A stretch of 18,202 nt of DNA from Deltaproteobacteria bacterium (GTDB lineage: Bacteria; Desulfobacterota; Desulfuromonadia; Desulfuromonadales; BM103): NCBI GenBank assembly GCA_024636215.1, contig JAGXHL010000058.1:1-18202 (forward strand). The letters are read 5' to 3'. This document shows, piece by piece, positions 8,007-14,796 of the stretch. The notes beneath the pieces are model-generated. The model was not told the DNA's origin. It saw only the letters and a list, made by a program, of their open reading frames with translations, and made no database searches. Made by a program: the position numbers and the translations under genes. Position 1 is the stretch's first letter. The number at the start of each line of letters is the position of its first letter.

Positions 8007-8782
8007 TGTCTGAATCTGACTACGAAAAGATCCTGCAATACAGGATTACACGCAAACCATTGGATGCCTGCCTGGTGCAAATAACCGGTTGGCTTGCAAC
8101 CGGCGCGCAGGGCAAAGCGTTCATCTGCGCTAACCCGCACTCTCTGATAACAGCCGATGCCGATCCGGAATTCGAGAAATGCTTCGAACAAGCCGACCTG
8201 GTTACCCCTGATGGGATCGGGATTGTTTATGCGTCTAAAATTCTTGGCGGAAAGATTGGCCAACGCGTTACAGGTTCTGATATTTTTCAAGGATTGAGCA
8301 GAACCATCAATGAGAGGAAAGACCAACCTTTTAGTTATTTTTTTCTCGGTTCAACCGATGAGACACTGGAAAGAATCAAGCAGAAACTTGCTATCGAATA
8401 TCCAGCAATAATCTTTGCCGGGTCATATTCACCACCTTACAAGCCTGAGTTTTCTGCAGCAGATAACCAGGCTATGCTTGCAGAAATTAATGCCGCCAAG
8501 CCGGATGTACTATGGGTTGGTATGACCGCACCCAAACAGGAGAAATGGATTTTTCGGCATAAAGGCATGCTGGACGTGAAATTTATCGGGGCCATCGGCG
8601 CGGTGTTTGATTTCTACGTGGGCAATGTTAAACGCTCCCATCCGTTTTTCTTGAAGTTTGGTCTCGAATGGCTGCCAAGGTTATTCCAGGAGCCTCGTCG
8701 CCTTTGGCGCAGGAATTTCATCTCGAATCCACTTTTCCTGTCCAAAGTTCTTGCCCGGCGTTTTGGATTCCGTAAGCCTTAG
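8006..8782 (+). CDS. WecG/TagA/CpsF family glycosyltransferase
   Basis: A 258-residue enzyme of the WecG/TagA/CpsF (GT26) family. Members transfer ManNAc or a ManNAc uronic acid to undecaprenyl-PP-GlcNAc, or other sugars to lipid-linked acceptors, at the membrane. Visible signatures are ICANPHSLITADADPEF, LVTPDGIGIVYASKILGG (the conserved 'aD..lPDG.gvv' region), RVTGSDIF, KPDVLWVGMTAPKQEKWI, and IGAIGAVFDFYVGNVKRSH with WLPRLFQEPRRLWRR at the C-terminus. I chose ATG 8006, which overlaps the previous stop as TGATG. A GTG at 8003 is an alternative start. Together with wecB and the WecA-like gene it supports synthesis of a GlcNAc-ManNAc type linkage unit. No UDP-ManNAc dehydrogenase (WecC) gene is visible, so ManNAc rather than its uronic acid is the simpler guess. 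Confidence 0.9.
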   Translation: MSESDYEKILQYRITRKPLDACLVQITGWLATGAQGKAFICANPHSLITADADPEFEKCFEQADLVTPDGIGIVYASKILGGKIGQRVTGSDIFQGLSRTINERKDQPFSYFFLGSTDETLERIKQKLAIEYPAIIFAGSYSPPYKPEFSAADNQAMLAEINAAKPDVLWVGMTAPKQEKWIFRHKGMLDVKFIGAIGAVFDFYVGNVKRSHPFFLKFGLEWLPRLFQEPRRLWRRNFISNPLFLSKVLARRFGFRKP

Positions 8783-8802
8783 CTCAAAGGAAGAACATCA
8801 CG

Positions 8803-9897
8803 GTGCCCCGACTTGAGCCCCTTATTTCAAATGCACCTGTCTCCTGGAAGGTCCTGTTCGCTTGCCTTTCGGGTCAGTCTGATCCAGACCTTTTCAATTC
8901 GATCACAGATCCTTCATTTAACTGGGACGCATTCTACGACGCGGCTCTTCGGCATGACCTGTTCCCCTTAGTTTGGCAGAGCCTTAACCGTATGCCGGAA
9001 GGGGTTGTCCCCTCTATCGAGAAAGAGCGGTTTCGTACTATCGCGGCAGCGAGCATGCTGCGCAGTCTGCAGATGAGCAATGAGCTGCAGAAGTTGCTCG
9101 AAATGATTGCTTCGACCGGTATTCCGGTGCTCCCGATTAAGGGGCCGATCCTGGCAGAACAGGCCTACGGTGATGGGACCCTGCGTAGTTTTAACGATCT
9201 TGATCTACTCGTCCCAGCGCATACCCTCCGCAAGGTTATCGATCTGCTGCTGGAAAATGGCTACGAACTTGAAATAGACCCTCAGCTACTTGAACATAAG
9301 AAATTCTTTACGCTAACTCAGCATGTTCAACTATTCCACCCGACAACGCGCTGCATTGTAGAAATTCATAAAGCATTGTTTGCCGATTGGCGGAGGTTTC
9401 CTCTGCAATTTGAGGACCTGGTGGCTGAACCTGACGCAAAGGCTGATGGACTTGTATGTTCCATGAATGATGAGGATATTTTGTTAATGCTGTGTGCTCA
9501 TGGCACATTCCATCAGTGGTGCAAGCTCAAATGGGTCGTTGATGTCGATCGTTTTGTGAGGGTTGTCCCTGACCTTGATTGGGACAGGCTGTTTGCGAGT
9601 GCAAAATATTTTGGATGTTGCCGTGCCGTCCTGCTCGGCTTACAGCTTGCACGAACATGTTGCAATAGCCCGCTGCCAGAAATGTACAACAAAGAGCTTG
9701 CGATTGTTGGTTTGCCCCACTTCTTGCAACATTACGCTATGGGTAACTGGTTTGAACCGAGCAGATTTGAAGGGTCATTTCGCAAACGTTACTGGTTTAC
9801 ACTGGCTTCTCGAGAAAAAGCTTCTGATCGGCTGAGGATAGCTTTTGCTAATTTGCGGGTGCGGTTTTACCGAAAGCTGATGAGAGCGCCTGTTTGA
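8803..9897 (+). CDS. NTP_transf_5-type nucleotidyltransferase-like protein of polysaccharide loci
   Basis: A 364-residue protein resembling the NTP_transf_5 family (PF14907, uncharacterised nucleotidyltransferases), often found in exopolysaccharide clusters. The core is IPVLPIKGPILAEQAYGDGT followed by LRSFNDLDLLVP (about 107-138). 'KG..la...Y.d...R...DlDlLV' corresponds to the nucleotidyltransferase strand with the paired aspartates (DLD). A helical part follows, with DEDILLMLCAHGTFHQWCKLKWVVDVDRFV, another family hallmark. The start is GTG at 8803 with AAAGGAAG at 8786-8793 as the ribosome-binding site. It lies 20 bases after the WecG-like gene and is probably in the same transcript. Its substrate is unknown. 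A role in modifying the glycan or regulating its synthesis is inference from context. Confidence 0.85.
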   Translation: MPRLEPLISNAPVSWKVLFACLSGQSDPDLFNSITDPSFNWDAFYDAALRHDLFPLVWQSLNRMPEGVVPSIEKERFRTIAAASMLRSLQMSNELQKLLEMIASTGIPVLPIKGPILAEQAYGDGTLRSFNDLDLLVPAHTLRKVIDLLLENGYELEIDPQLLEHKKFFTLTQHVQLFHPTTRCIVEIHKALFADWRRFPLQFEDLVAEPDAKADGLVCSMNDEDILLMLCAHGTFHQWCKLKWVVDVDRFVRVVPDLDWDRLFASAKYFGCCRAVLLGLQLARTCCNSPLPEMYNKELAIVGLPHFLQHYAMGNWFEPSRFEGSFRKRYWFTLASREKASDRLRIAFANLRVRFYRKLMRAPV

Positions 9898-9945
9898 TTT
9901 TTTGGAACGGATCATTAAGAATGCGGTGAATCGTTCATGGAGTGA

Positions 9946-9978
9946 TTCTTCCTTAATAGGAAGAAGTCAGATTATAAT
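9946..9978 (+). promoter_or_regulatory. Candidate promoter with overlapping inverted repeat ahead of the WecA-like gene
   Basis: A perfect 8-bp inverted repeat with a 4-base centre, TTCTTCCT-TAAT-AGGAAGAA, spans 9946-9965. A perfect -10 hexamer TATAAT follows at 9973-9978. The best -35 (TTCCTT, 9949-9954, 18 bases upstream) is weak and lies inside the dyad, as an activator or repressor site would. No T-tract follows the dyad, so it does not look like an intrinsic terminator. The region sits in the only sizeable gap inside the cluster (9898-10036). Confidence 0.4.
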
Positions 9979-10036
9979 TCACTCTTAATTGGTTCCTGTG
10001 CTATAGCTGAACTTCTCTGAGGGGGGAACACCTGTT

Positions 10037-11701
10037 TTGGACACACTAAATTATTTTTACGCTTTCATGACGGCGCTTTTCGCAGCCCTGATCATGGTGC
10101 CGTTTCTGCGCCGTTGGGCGCTGGAACAGGGCTCCGTTGATGCCCCGGATGCGCGAAAAGTCCATACCACCCCCATGCCGCGGCTAGGCGGCATCGCCAT
10201 CTTTCTCTCCTTTTTGTTTTCCTCTATCGTTTATGCGCCCTTTGATAATGGTGTTCGCGGCATCCTGGCCGGGGCGTTGATTATCTTTGCGACGGGCCTG
10301 GTTGACGATCTGAGCGGCCTCACCGCCAAACGTAAATTTGCAGGTGAAATTGCGGCCTGCCTGGCGACTATTCTGGTGGGCAACCTTTATCTGACCAATC
10401 TGGGAGACCTGTTCGGCATGGGCGCGATCATTCTGCCGACCTGGCTGGCCATCCCCTTTACCATCTTTGCCATGGTCGGCGTGATCAACGCCATTAACCT
10501 GATTGACGGTCTCGACGGCCTGGCCGGTGGCGTTTCGGTGATCTCCCTGAGCGCTTTTTTTGTGTTTGGCTGGCTGGACGGCAACGCCACGGTCACCATG
10601 CTGTCGGCCGCTCTGGTTGGCGGTGTGCTCGGTTTTTTGAAGTACAATTTTTACCCGGCCCGCATTTTCATGGGTGATGCCGGCAGCTTGACCGCCGGTT
10701 TCCTGCTTGGCTTTCTGGCCATTCATTTAACCCAACAAGAGGGGGCGTTAATCAGCCCTGTGGCACCCTTGCTGGTGCTTGGTCTGCCTATTGTGGACAC
10801 CATCTGGGTCATGACCCGGCGTATTTATCATGGCTTGAGCCCGTTTGCGCCGGATCGCGCTCATGTGCATCACAAGTTTCTCGATCTTGGGTTTGCGCAC
10901 CGTTTCACCGTCCTGATCATTTACGGCATCACCCTGTTCTGGTCGGTGTTTGCCGTTATGGGACGCTATCGTCCCGATTACGAATTGCTGTTTCTGTTTA
11001 TTGTGCTCAGTCTGCTTGGTTACCTGGTGCTGCGCTATCTGCTCTATCATCCCGCTCTGCTGAGCCGTTTCATGCGTGACGCCGACGAAACCTTGGCCCA
11101 GACAGTTATTTTCGGCCGATTGAGCAAACTCGCTGATCGTGGCATGCCGGTTATCAAGCTGTTGTTGGCGGTTTATGCGCTGCTTGCGGTGTTTGCTGTT
11201 TATGAGCACAATTCGACGCCCTGGCAAGTTGCCGGTTTGCTGCTGGTGGTCAGTGTGTGGTTGTTGATCTGGGGGCATGACGCCGGCGGCCAGTTCACCA
11301 TGATCGTGATCTACCTTGTTACCGGTATTGCCGCCATGGAAGTCTGGCATGCCGACGCATTGCATTTTTTCGGTCTGTCACTCAAGCAGATTGGCGATGG
11401 GTTGATAGCCGTGGTTGCCGTTTTGGCACTGCTGAAAGTCGCTTTTCGCAAGCCCGGCGAGTTTTTTCTGTCAACCGTCGACTTTCTGCTTTTATCGATC
11501 TGTACCTTTATCGCCGTTGCCTCGCAAAACAATGCTTTTGGCTTCAATCTTATCGGTCCCCTGTTCCGTTTCGTTCTGCTGATGTCTGCTGTGCGGACGG
11601 TTTTATCCAGCAATCAGGGTTCGCAGAGAACTTTGCATCTGGCGGTTATGGTGTTTTTGGCGTTTGTGGTGGTTTTGGGGCTGGGGCAGGGAACTATTTA
11701 A
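10037..11701 (+). CDS. WecA/MraY-like polyprenyl-phosphate sugar-1-phosphate transferase with extended C-terminus
   Basis: A 554-residue integral membrane protein of the glycosyltransferase family 4 / MraY-WecA-TagO superfamily (PF00953). It starts lipid-linked glycans by moving a sugar-1-phosphate, probably GlcNAc-1-P, to undecaprenyl phosphate. The first ~320 residues are classical. They include DAPDARKVHTTPMPRLGG (about 34-51), GLVDDLSGLTAKRKFAGE with the catalytic aspartate pair, INLIDGLDGLAGG, FYPARIFMGDAGSLTAGF, and DRAHVHHKFLDLGF with the HxHH-type motif. About 230 further residues follow with several more hydrophobic segments and no motif I recognise. Most WecA proteins stop near 350. 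The start is a TTG at 10037 behind GAGGGGGG (10019-10026). The next ATG (10067) would cut into the first membrane helix. Confidence 0.9.
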   Translation: MDTLNYFYAFMTALFAALIMVPFLRRWALEQGSVDAPDARKVHTTPMPRLGGIAIFLSFLFSSIVYAPFDNGVRGILAGALIIFATGLVDDLSGLTAKRKFAGEIAACLATILVGNLYLTNLGDLFGMGAIILPTWLAIPFTIFAMVGVINAINLIDGLDGLAGGVSVISLSAFFVFGWLDGNATVTMLSAALVGGVLGFLKYNFYPARIFMGDAGSLTAGFLLGFLAIHLTQQEGALISPVAPLLVLGLPIVDTIWVMTRRIYHGLSPFAPDRAHVHHKFLDLGFAHRFTVLIIYGITLFWSVFAVMGRYRPDYELLFLFIVLSLLGYLVLRYLLYHPALLSRFMRDADETLAQTVIFGRLSKLADRGMPVIKLLLAVYALLAVFAVYEHNSTPWQVAGLLLVVSVWLLIWGHDAGGQFTMIVIYLVTGIAAMEVWHADALHFFGLSLKQIGDGLIAVVAVLALLKVAFRKPGEFFLSTVDFLLLSICTFIAVASQNNAFGFNLIGPLFRFVLLMSAVRTVLSSNQGSQRTLHLAVMVFLAFVVVLGLGQGTI

Positions 11702-11775
11702 GCTGTAAGCTGTAAGCTTTAAGATAAGGTACGGGGGACGGGGAAACCTTTAACCTTTAACCTTTTACCTTTTAC
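11701..11775 (+). repeat. Short tandem repeats, AGCTGTA and AACCTTT/CCTTTTA units
   Basis: Directly after the stop, AGCTGTA occurs twice followed by AGCTTTA (11701-11721). At 11745-11774 a run of AACCTTT-like and CCTTTTA-like units follows. Both have a period of about seven bases. Similar purine/pyrimidine-run repeats appear on the other strand near 17775-17820. Confidence 0.7.
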
Positions 11776-11792
11776 TAGTGGTTGTCTCGATG

Positions 11793-11816
11793 GTCGGCCT
11801 GGTTGGCCGACTTTTT
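11793..11816 (+). terminator. Intrinsic terminator after the WecA-like gene
   Basis: A perfect 7-bp GC-rich stem GTCGGCC (11793-11799) and GGCCGAC (11805-11811) has a 5-base loop, directly followed by TTTTT (11812-11816). It would end the polysaccharide operon. It lies only 14 bases ahead of the next ATG, so it must also lie in the leader of that gene unless that gene is read through or leaderless. Confidence 0.85.
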
Positions 11817-11830
11817 CTGAAGAGGATTTG

Positions 11831-12115
11831 ATGGATCATATCTTAACCAAAGATCGCTCGGGTAAAGGGCGCTGGATGCTTATTGTCGGTTGCCCGTGGG
11901 ATAAACAGCATGTGCTCTGTGATGATGAAACCGGAATCAAGGGGCCTTCATTTGCTCTTTGCGCTAGTTGTGAGTATCAACGCGGGATAAATCTGGAGTT
12001 GCGTGATGCGGACCATGATTTTTGCTCCAGGCCTTTCCCGGAGCGGTTGCGATGTGGTTTCAATGAAGATCGTTCTAAATCTGAACGTTCTAAATTACAG
12101 ATGGTGAAACGCTAG
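11831..12115 (+). CDS. Small cysteine-containing hypothetical protein
   Basis: A 94-residue soluble protein. ATG 11831 has GAAGAGG (11819-11825) as a well-placed ribosome-binding site. The six cysteines include a CASC pair at about 44-47, preceded by CPW (about 21) and VLC (about 30) and followed by FCSRPFPERLRC. This could bind a metal such as zinc, but that is inference. The C-terminus is basic and polar (FNEDRSKSERSKLQ). Its DNA carries a 15-base period, with CGTTCTAAAT at 12071-12080 and again at 12086-12095. I recognise no family. It stands alone between a terminator and a repeat region, so its role is unknown. Confidence 0.55.
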   Translation: MDHILTKDRSGKGRWMLIVGCPWDKQHVLCDDETGIKGPSFALCASCEYQRGINLELRDADHDFCSRPFPERLRCGFNEDRSKSERSKLQMVKR

Positions 12116-12150
12116 TTTTCTTTTTTTACTTTGCTGCGATCAGAATCTTT

Positions 12151-12236
12151 GAAATCTGTACAGTCAAAAGCGATTCACCACTGAGGCACTGCCAGAAGTA
12201 GGCGCCTCCAGGCGAGATCACTGAGAAAATCGAAAA
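12151..12236 (+). repeat. Dispersed intergenic repeat, copy A, carrying an internal hairpin insertion
   Basis: The flanks GAAATCTGTACAGTCAAAAG, then CCACTGAGGCACTG, and AGATCACTGAGAAAATCG match the copy at 15794-15855 almost base for base. Copy A has 23 extra bases (12192-12214) that are absent from the other copy. Those bases contain GTAG followed by a CGCCT-CC-AGGCG palindrome. The piece GGCCGCAGATAA at 12247-12258 is another member of the same word family, also found at 15919 and, diverged, at 17842. Confidence 0.7.
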
Positions 12237-12269
12237 AACTTTATTTGGCCGCAGATAACTGCACTGCCG

Positions 12270-12334
12270 GGTCGGACCCGACCAACTGTTTGATATCATT
12301 GGCTAATAGCTGAAAAATAGGCCCTAAATAGGGC
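12270..12334 (+). repeat. Two palindromes upstream of the REP-type transposase
   Basis: GGTCGG-AC-CCGACC lies at 12270-12283 and GCCCTA-AA-TAGGGC at 12321-12334. Both are perfect inverted repeats. Neither is followed by a proper T-tract. With the GTAG hairpin at 12198-12214, three compact palindromes lie in the 210 bases ahead of the transposase, the arrangement expected of REP-type substrates or of its control region. Confidence 0.5.
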
Positions 12335-12403
12335 TTAGAGGTGTGTTTTTAGTGCTAAAATGAGTTTTAATGCAATTTGTGTTGGTTCCCTTTGGAGGGG
12401 AGT

Positions 12404-13150
12404 ATGCCGCGAGCACACCGTTATTATCTGCCAGGCCATGTCTGGCACATCACTCAACGCTGTCATCAAAAAGAATTTTTCCTTAAATTCGCCAAAGACC
12501 GCAAACGCTGGGTTCAATGGCTCTATGAAGCCAAGAAACGTTTCGGTTTGAGTGTTGTGAATTATGTTGTGACCTCAAACCATGTTCATTTGCTAGTCAA
12601 AGATCGAGGCAAGGGTGAAATCTCTGCAGGCATGCAGCTTGTTGCCGGCCGGGTTGCCCAGGAATATAACTTACGAAAAAATCGTAAAGGGGCTTTTTGG
12701 GAAGATCGCTATCACGCAACTTCTGTTGCGACCGATGAACATTTGCTTCATTGTCTTTTGTATATCGATTTCAATATGGTCAGAGCTGGAGTTGTTCAAC
12801 ATCCAAGTGAGTGGTCTGAAGGTGGCTATGCTGAACTTCTGAGTACACAACAGCGCTATAACGTGATCGACCGCTCTGCATTGATGGAGTTGCTTGGTTT
12901 CGATTATTATGAACAGTTGAGGGCTGAACGCAAACATTGGGTTGATGATGCTCTCAAAGTCGGACATGGTCCTTTTGAGAGAGATCCTTGTTGGACTGAA
13001 AGCTTGGCTGTGGGGTCTCTGGATTTTGTAAAAGGTGTGCAGGGGACCCTCGGTATAAGAGGAGCCAATCGTTCTATCCAACGGGATAAGATGGGCTGTG
13101 TTCTCAGGGAGACTGAAACAAAATATATGGTTGTTTCCTCTTCGGAATAA
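12404..13150 (+). CDS. REP-associated tyrosine transposase (Y1/HUH, IS200-like fold)
   Basis: A 248-residue single-strand DNA transposase of the Y1_Tnp (PF01797) type, RAYT/TnpA_REP subgroup. Members are usually single chromosomal genes that act on REP palindromes. The N-terminus RYYLPGHVWHITQRCHQKEFF is typical of the subgroup. The HUH metal site is seen as SNHVHLLVK (H60, H62). The likely nucleophilic tyrosine is Y88 in RVAQEYNLRKNRKGAFWEDRYH, a block that is very characteristic. The ~100 residues after ELLSTQQ form an extension not seen in plain IS200 TnpA. ATG 12404 follows GGAGGGG (12394-12400). I found no clear IS ends around it, as expected for RAYTs. Candidate REP-like palindromes lie just upstream. 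Confidence 0.9.
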   Translation: MPRAHRYYLPGHVWHITQRCHQKEFFLKFAKDRKRWVQWLYEAKKRFGLSVVNYVVTSNHVHLLVKDRGKGEISAGMQLVAGRVAQEYNLRKNRKGAFWEDRYHATSVATDEHLLHCLLYIDFNMVRAGVVQHPSEWSEGGYAELLSTQQRYNVIDRSALMELLGFDYYEQLRAERKHWVDDALKVGHGPFERDPCWTESLAVGSLDFVKGVQGTLGIRGANRSIQRDKMGCVLRETETKYMVVSSSE

Positions 13151-13170
13151 TATCTGAATCTTTTTTGTGA

Positions 13171-13389
13171 TTTAATAGTAGACCATCCCACGGATATGAT
13201 CTCGTTCTGGTAAGTGGCGGTGCAAATGGCGGGGTTGATGGCGGGGTTGATGGCGGTGCAAATGAGGGTGCAAATGAGGGTGCAAATGAGGGTGTAAATG
13301 AGGGTGTAAATGAGGGTGTAAATGAGGGTGTAAATGAGGGTGTAAATTTGCGACTTTGCGACTTGAGTGAGTATGACGAACGGGCGTGA
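13171..13389 (+). pseudogene. Remnant ORF with 12-bp in-frame tandem repeat, probably a linker from a lost AlbA_2/HATPase protein
   Basis: The frame is open from a TGA at 13168-13170 to TGA 13387-13389 but has no start codon ahead of the repeat. Eleven 12-bp units (13216-13347) encode GGAN, GGVD, GGVD, GGAN, EGAN twice, then EGVN five times, with the reading frame kept throughout. Such repeats are, to my knowledge, common in the linker between the ATPase and winged-helix parts of AlbA_2/HATPase_c_4 proteins, and the next gene is one of these. The tail LRLCDLSEYDERA is encoded by what looks like a dispersed repeat (compare 16019-16060), so the true C-terminus is gone as well. Origin as a linker is inference; the repeat itself is certain. 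Confidence 0.55.
13216..13347 (+). repeat. Tandem repeat, eleven 12-bp units
   Basis: The units run from GGCGGTGCAAAT and GGCGGGGTTGAT variants on the left to GAGGGTGCAAAT and then five identical GAGGGTGTAAAT units on the right. The homogeneity at the right end suggests recent slippage or expansion there. Confidence 0.95.
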
Positions 13390-13445
13390 GGGAGCTGTTC
13401 TGATATTAGAATGTTGATGTTGCCTTGGAGGGGAAGATCATAACA

Positions 13446-14792
13446 ATGACTGAATCGTTAACCACTGAGTACAAGAAATCTTTTGGCAAGGAGGTCATCA
13501 TCTCACTGGTGGCCTTTGCCAATACCGATGGCGGTGCGGTTGTTCTCGGTGTAGATGACAGCGGTCGAATGTGCGGTGTTGATGTCGGTCCGGAGACGGT
13601 TCAGCAGTATGTGAACCAGATCAAGGTGGCGACCTACCCTCAACTGATTCCGAAGGTTCTGGTCGAAGACCGTGAAGGAAAACAGCTTCTTGTTTTTGAA
13701 GTTGGCGAGTTTCCTGTAAAACCTGTTTCGTATAAAAACCGCTATTACCGCCGAGTGCATAACAGTAATCACATTATGACCCTGGAGGAGATTGTTGACT
13801 TGCAGCAACAGTCCCTTTCTGTCTCATATGATGCTTCTCCTTCCCCTGCGAAATTAGCGGACCTCGATGCTGCCCTTCTGACCCAATTTACAGAACGAGT
13901 CAACCGGCGTGGACGTGTTTCTCTGCATGATGATCTGCAAATCAATCTACAGAAACTCAAGCTGATTCGTGATGATAAGTTAACCCTTGCCGCATCTCTC
14001 CTGTTCGGCGATCCAGATTTTTCTATTAGAATCGGTCGCTTCAAGTCTGAGGCAACCATTATTGATGATATTGTGGTCAGGTTGCCCCTTTTTGCAGCTG
14101 TGGATGAAGTTTTGACCTTTGTTAAGAAGCATATAAACCTGTCTTATTCCTTTGATGGCGAACGGGAACGGAAAGAGCGTTGGCAGTATCCGCTTGAGGC
14201 ATTACGTGAATTGGTGATGAATGCCGTTGTTCACCGGGATTATAAGAGCCCCTCTGATATCGTTATTAAGGTGTTCGATGACAGGATCTCGATTTCGAAC
14301 CCTGGAAAATTGTACGGTCAGTTGAGGATAGAAGATCTGGAGCGTGACGACTATGTCTCCTCGTTGCGGAATCGTCTCATTGCAGAGATGTTTTATCTGA
14401 CCGGTGATGTTGAACGTTACGGTACCGGTTACGTGCGTATTCGGGAAGCTTTGCTCGATTACCCAGAGATGTCGATTGCCGTGGAAGAGATGGGGAACTT
14501 TTTCAAGGTGGAGCTGCGCCGCGCTACCCCGCATGTCACCGAGCAAGTTACCGAGCAAGTCACCGAGCAAGTCATGCGCCTAATGCAGATGCTGGATACT
14601 CCCAAAACGCGCCGCGAACTTCAGGAACTGATGCAATTGGGGCATCGAGAACATTTTCGTAGTGAATATCTTCAGCCAGCTCTCAAGGCGAGACTCATCG
14701 CAATGACCAAACCTGATAAGCCAAACGCTGCAGATCAACGCTACATTTTGACCGAGAAAGGCCAAGCAGCGCTACATAAAAGGCAATGTTGA
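13446..14792 (+). CDS. AlbA_2 / HATPase_c_4 domain protein (putative DNA-binding ATPase-like regulator)
   Basis: A 448-residue protein. Residues ~1-115 form an AlbA_2 (schlafen-like, formerly AAA_4) domain, with TTEYKKSFGKEVIISLVAFANTDGG, LGVDDSGRMCGVDVG and YYRRVHNSNHIMTLEEI. Residues ~245-345 form a HATPase_c_4 domain, with ALRELVMNAVVHRDY (the N-box-like helix), ISISNPGKLYG, and a conserved block reading GDVERYGTGYVRIREAL. A linker follows with VTEQ repeated three times, encoded by a 12-bp repeat (about 14539-14574), then a winged-helix-like C-terminus (DTPKTRRELQELMQL). I chose ATG 13446 over a TTG at 13425 because GGAGGGGAAG at 13427-13436 precedes it. Such proteins are often annotated as transcriptional regulators or RecG-like helicases; the real function is unsettled. 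Confidence 0.85.
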   Translation: MTESLTTEYKKSFGKEVIISLVAFANTDGGAVVLGVDDSGRMCGVDVGPETVQQYVNQIKVATYPQLIPKVLVEDREGKQLLVFEVGEFPVKPVSYKNRYYRRVHNSNHIMTLEEIVDLQQQSLSVSYDASPSPAKLADLDAALLTQFTERVNRRGRVSLHDDLQINLQKLKLIRDDKLTLAASLLFGDPDFSIRIGRFKSEATIIDDIVVRLPLFAAVDEVLTFVKKHINLSYSFDGERERKERWQYPLEALRELVMNAVVHRDYKSPSDIVIKVFDDRISISNPGKLYGQLRIEDLERDDYVSSLRNRLIAEMFYLTGDVERYGTGYVRIREALLDYPEMSIAVEEMGNFFKVELRRATPHVTEQVTEQVTEQVMRLMQMLDTPKTRRELQELMQLGHREHFRSEYLQPALKARLIAMTKPDKPNAADQRYILTEKGQAALHKRQC

Positions 14793-14796
14793 ACGC

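Noticed and set aside
9946..9965. Inverted repeat as a terminator for the NTP_transf_5-like gene
   Set aside because: No T-tract follows the stem, and a consensus -10 lies right after it, so a regulatory role is more likely.
10184..10726. 180-codon open frame on the - strand
   Set aside because: It is fully opposite the catalytic core of the WecA-like gene. Its protein is rich in Q, G, H and N with no motif, as expected of an antisense shadow of a membrane protein gene.
12671..13081. 136-codon open frame on the - strand
   Set aside because: It is opposite the Y1 transposase gene, whose + strand frame has unmistakable HUH and tyrosine motifs.
13216..13347. Possible CRISPR array
   Set aside because: The units are 12 bp and directly adjacent, with no unique spacers. 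It is an in-frame minisatellite.
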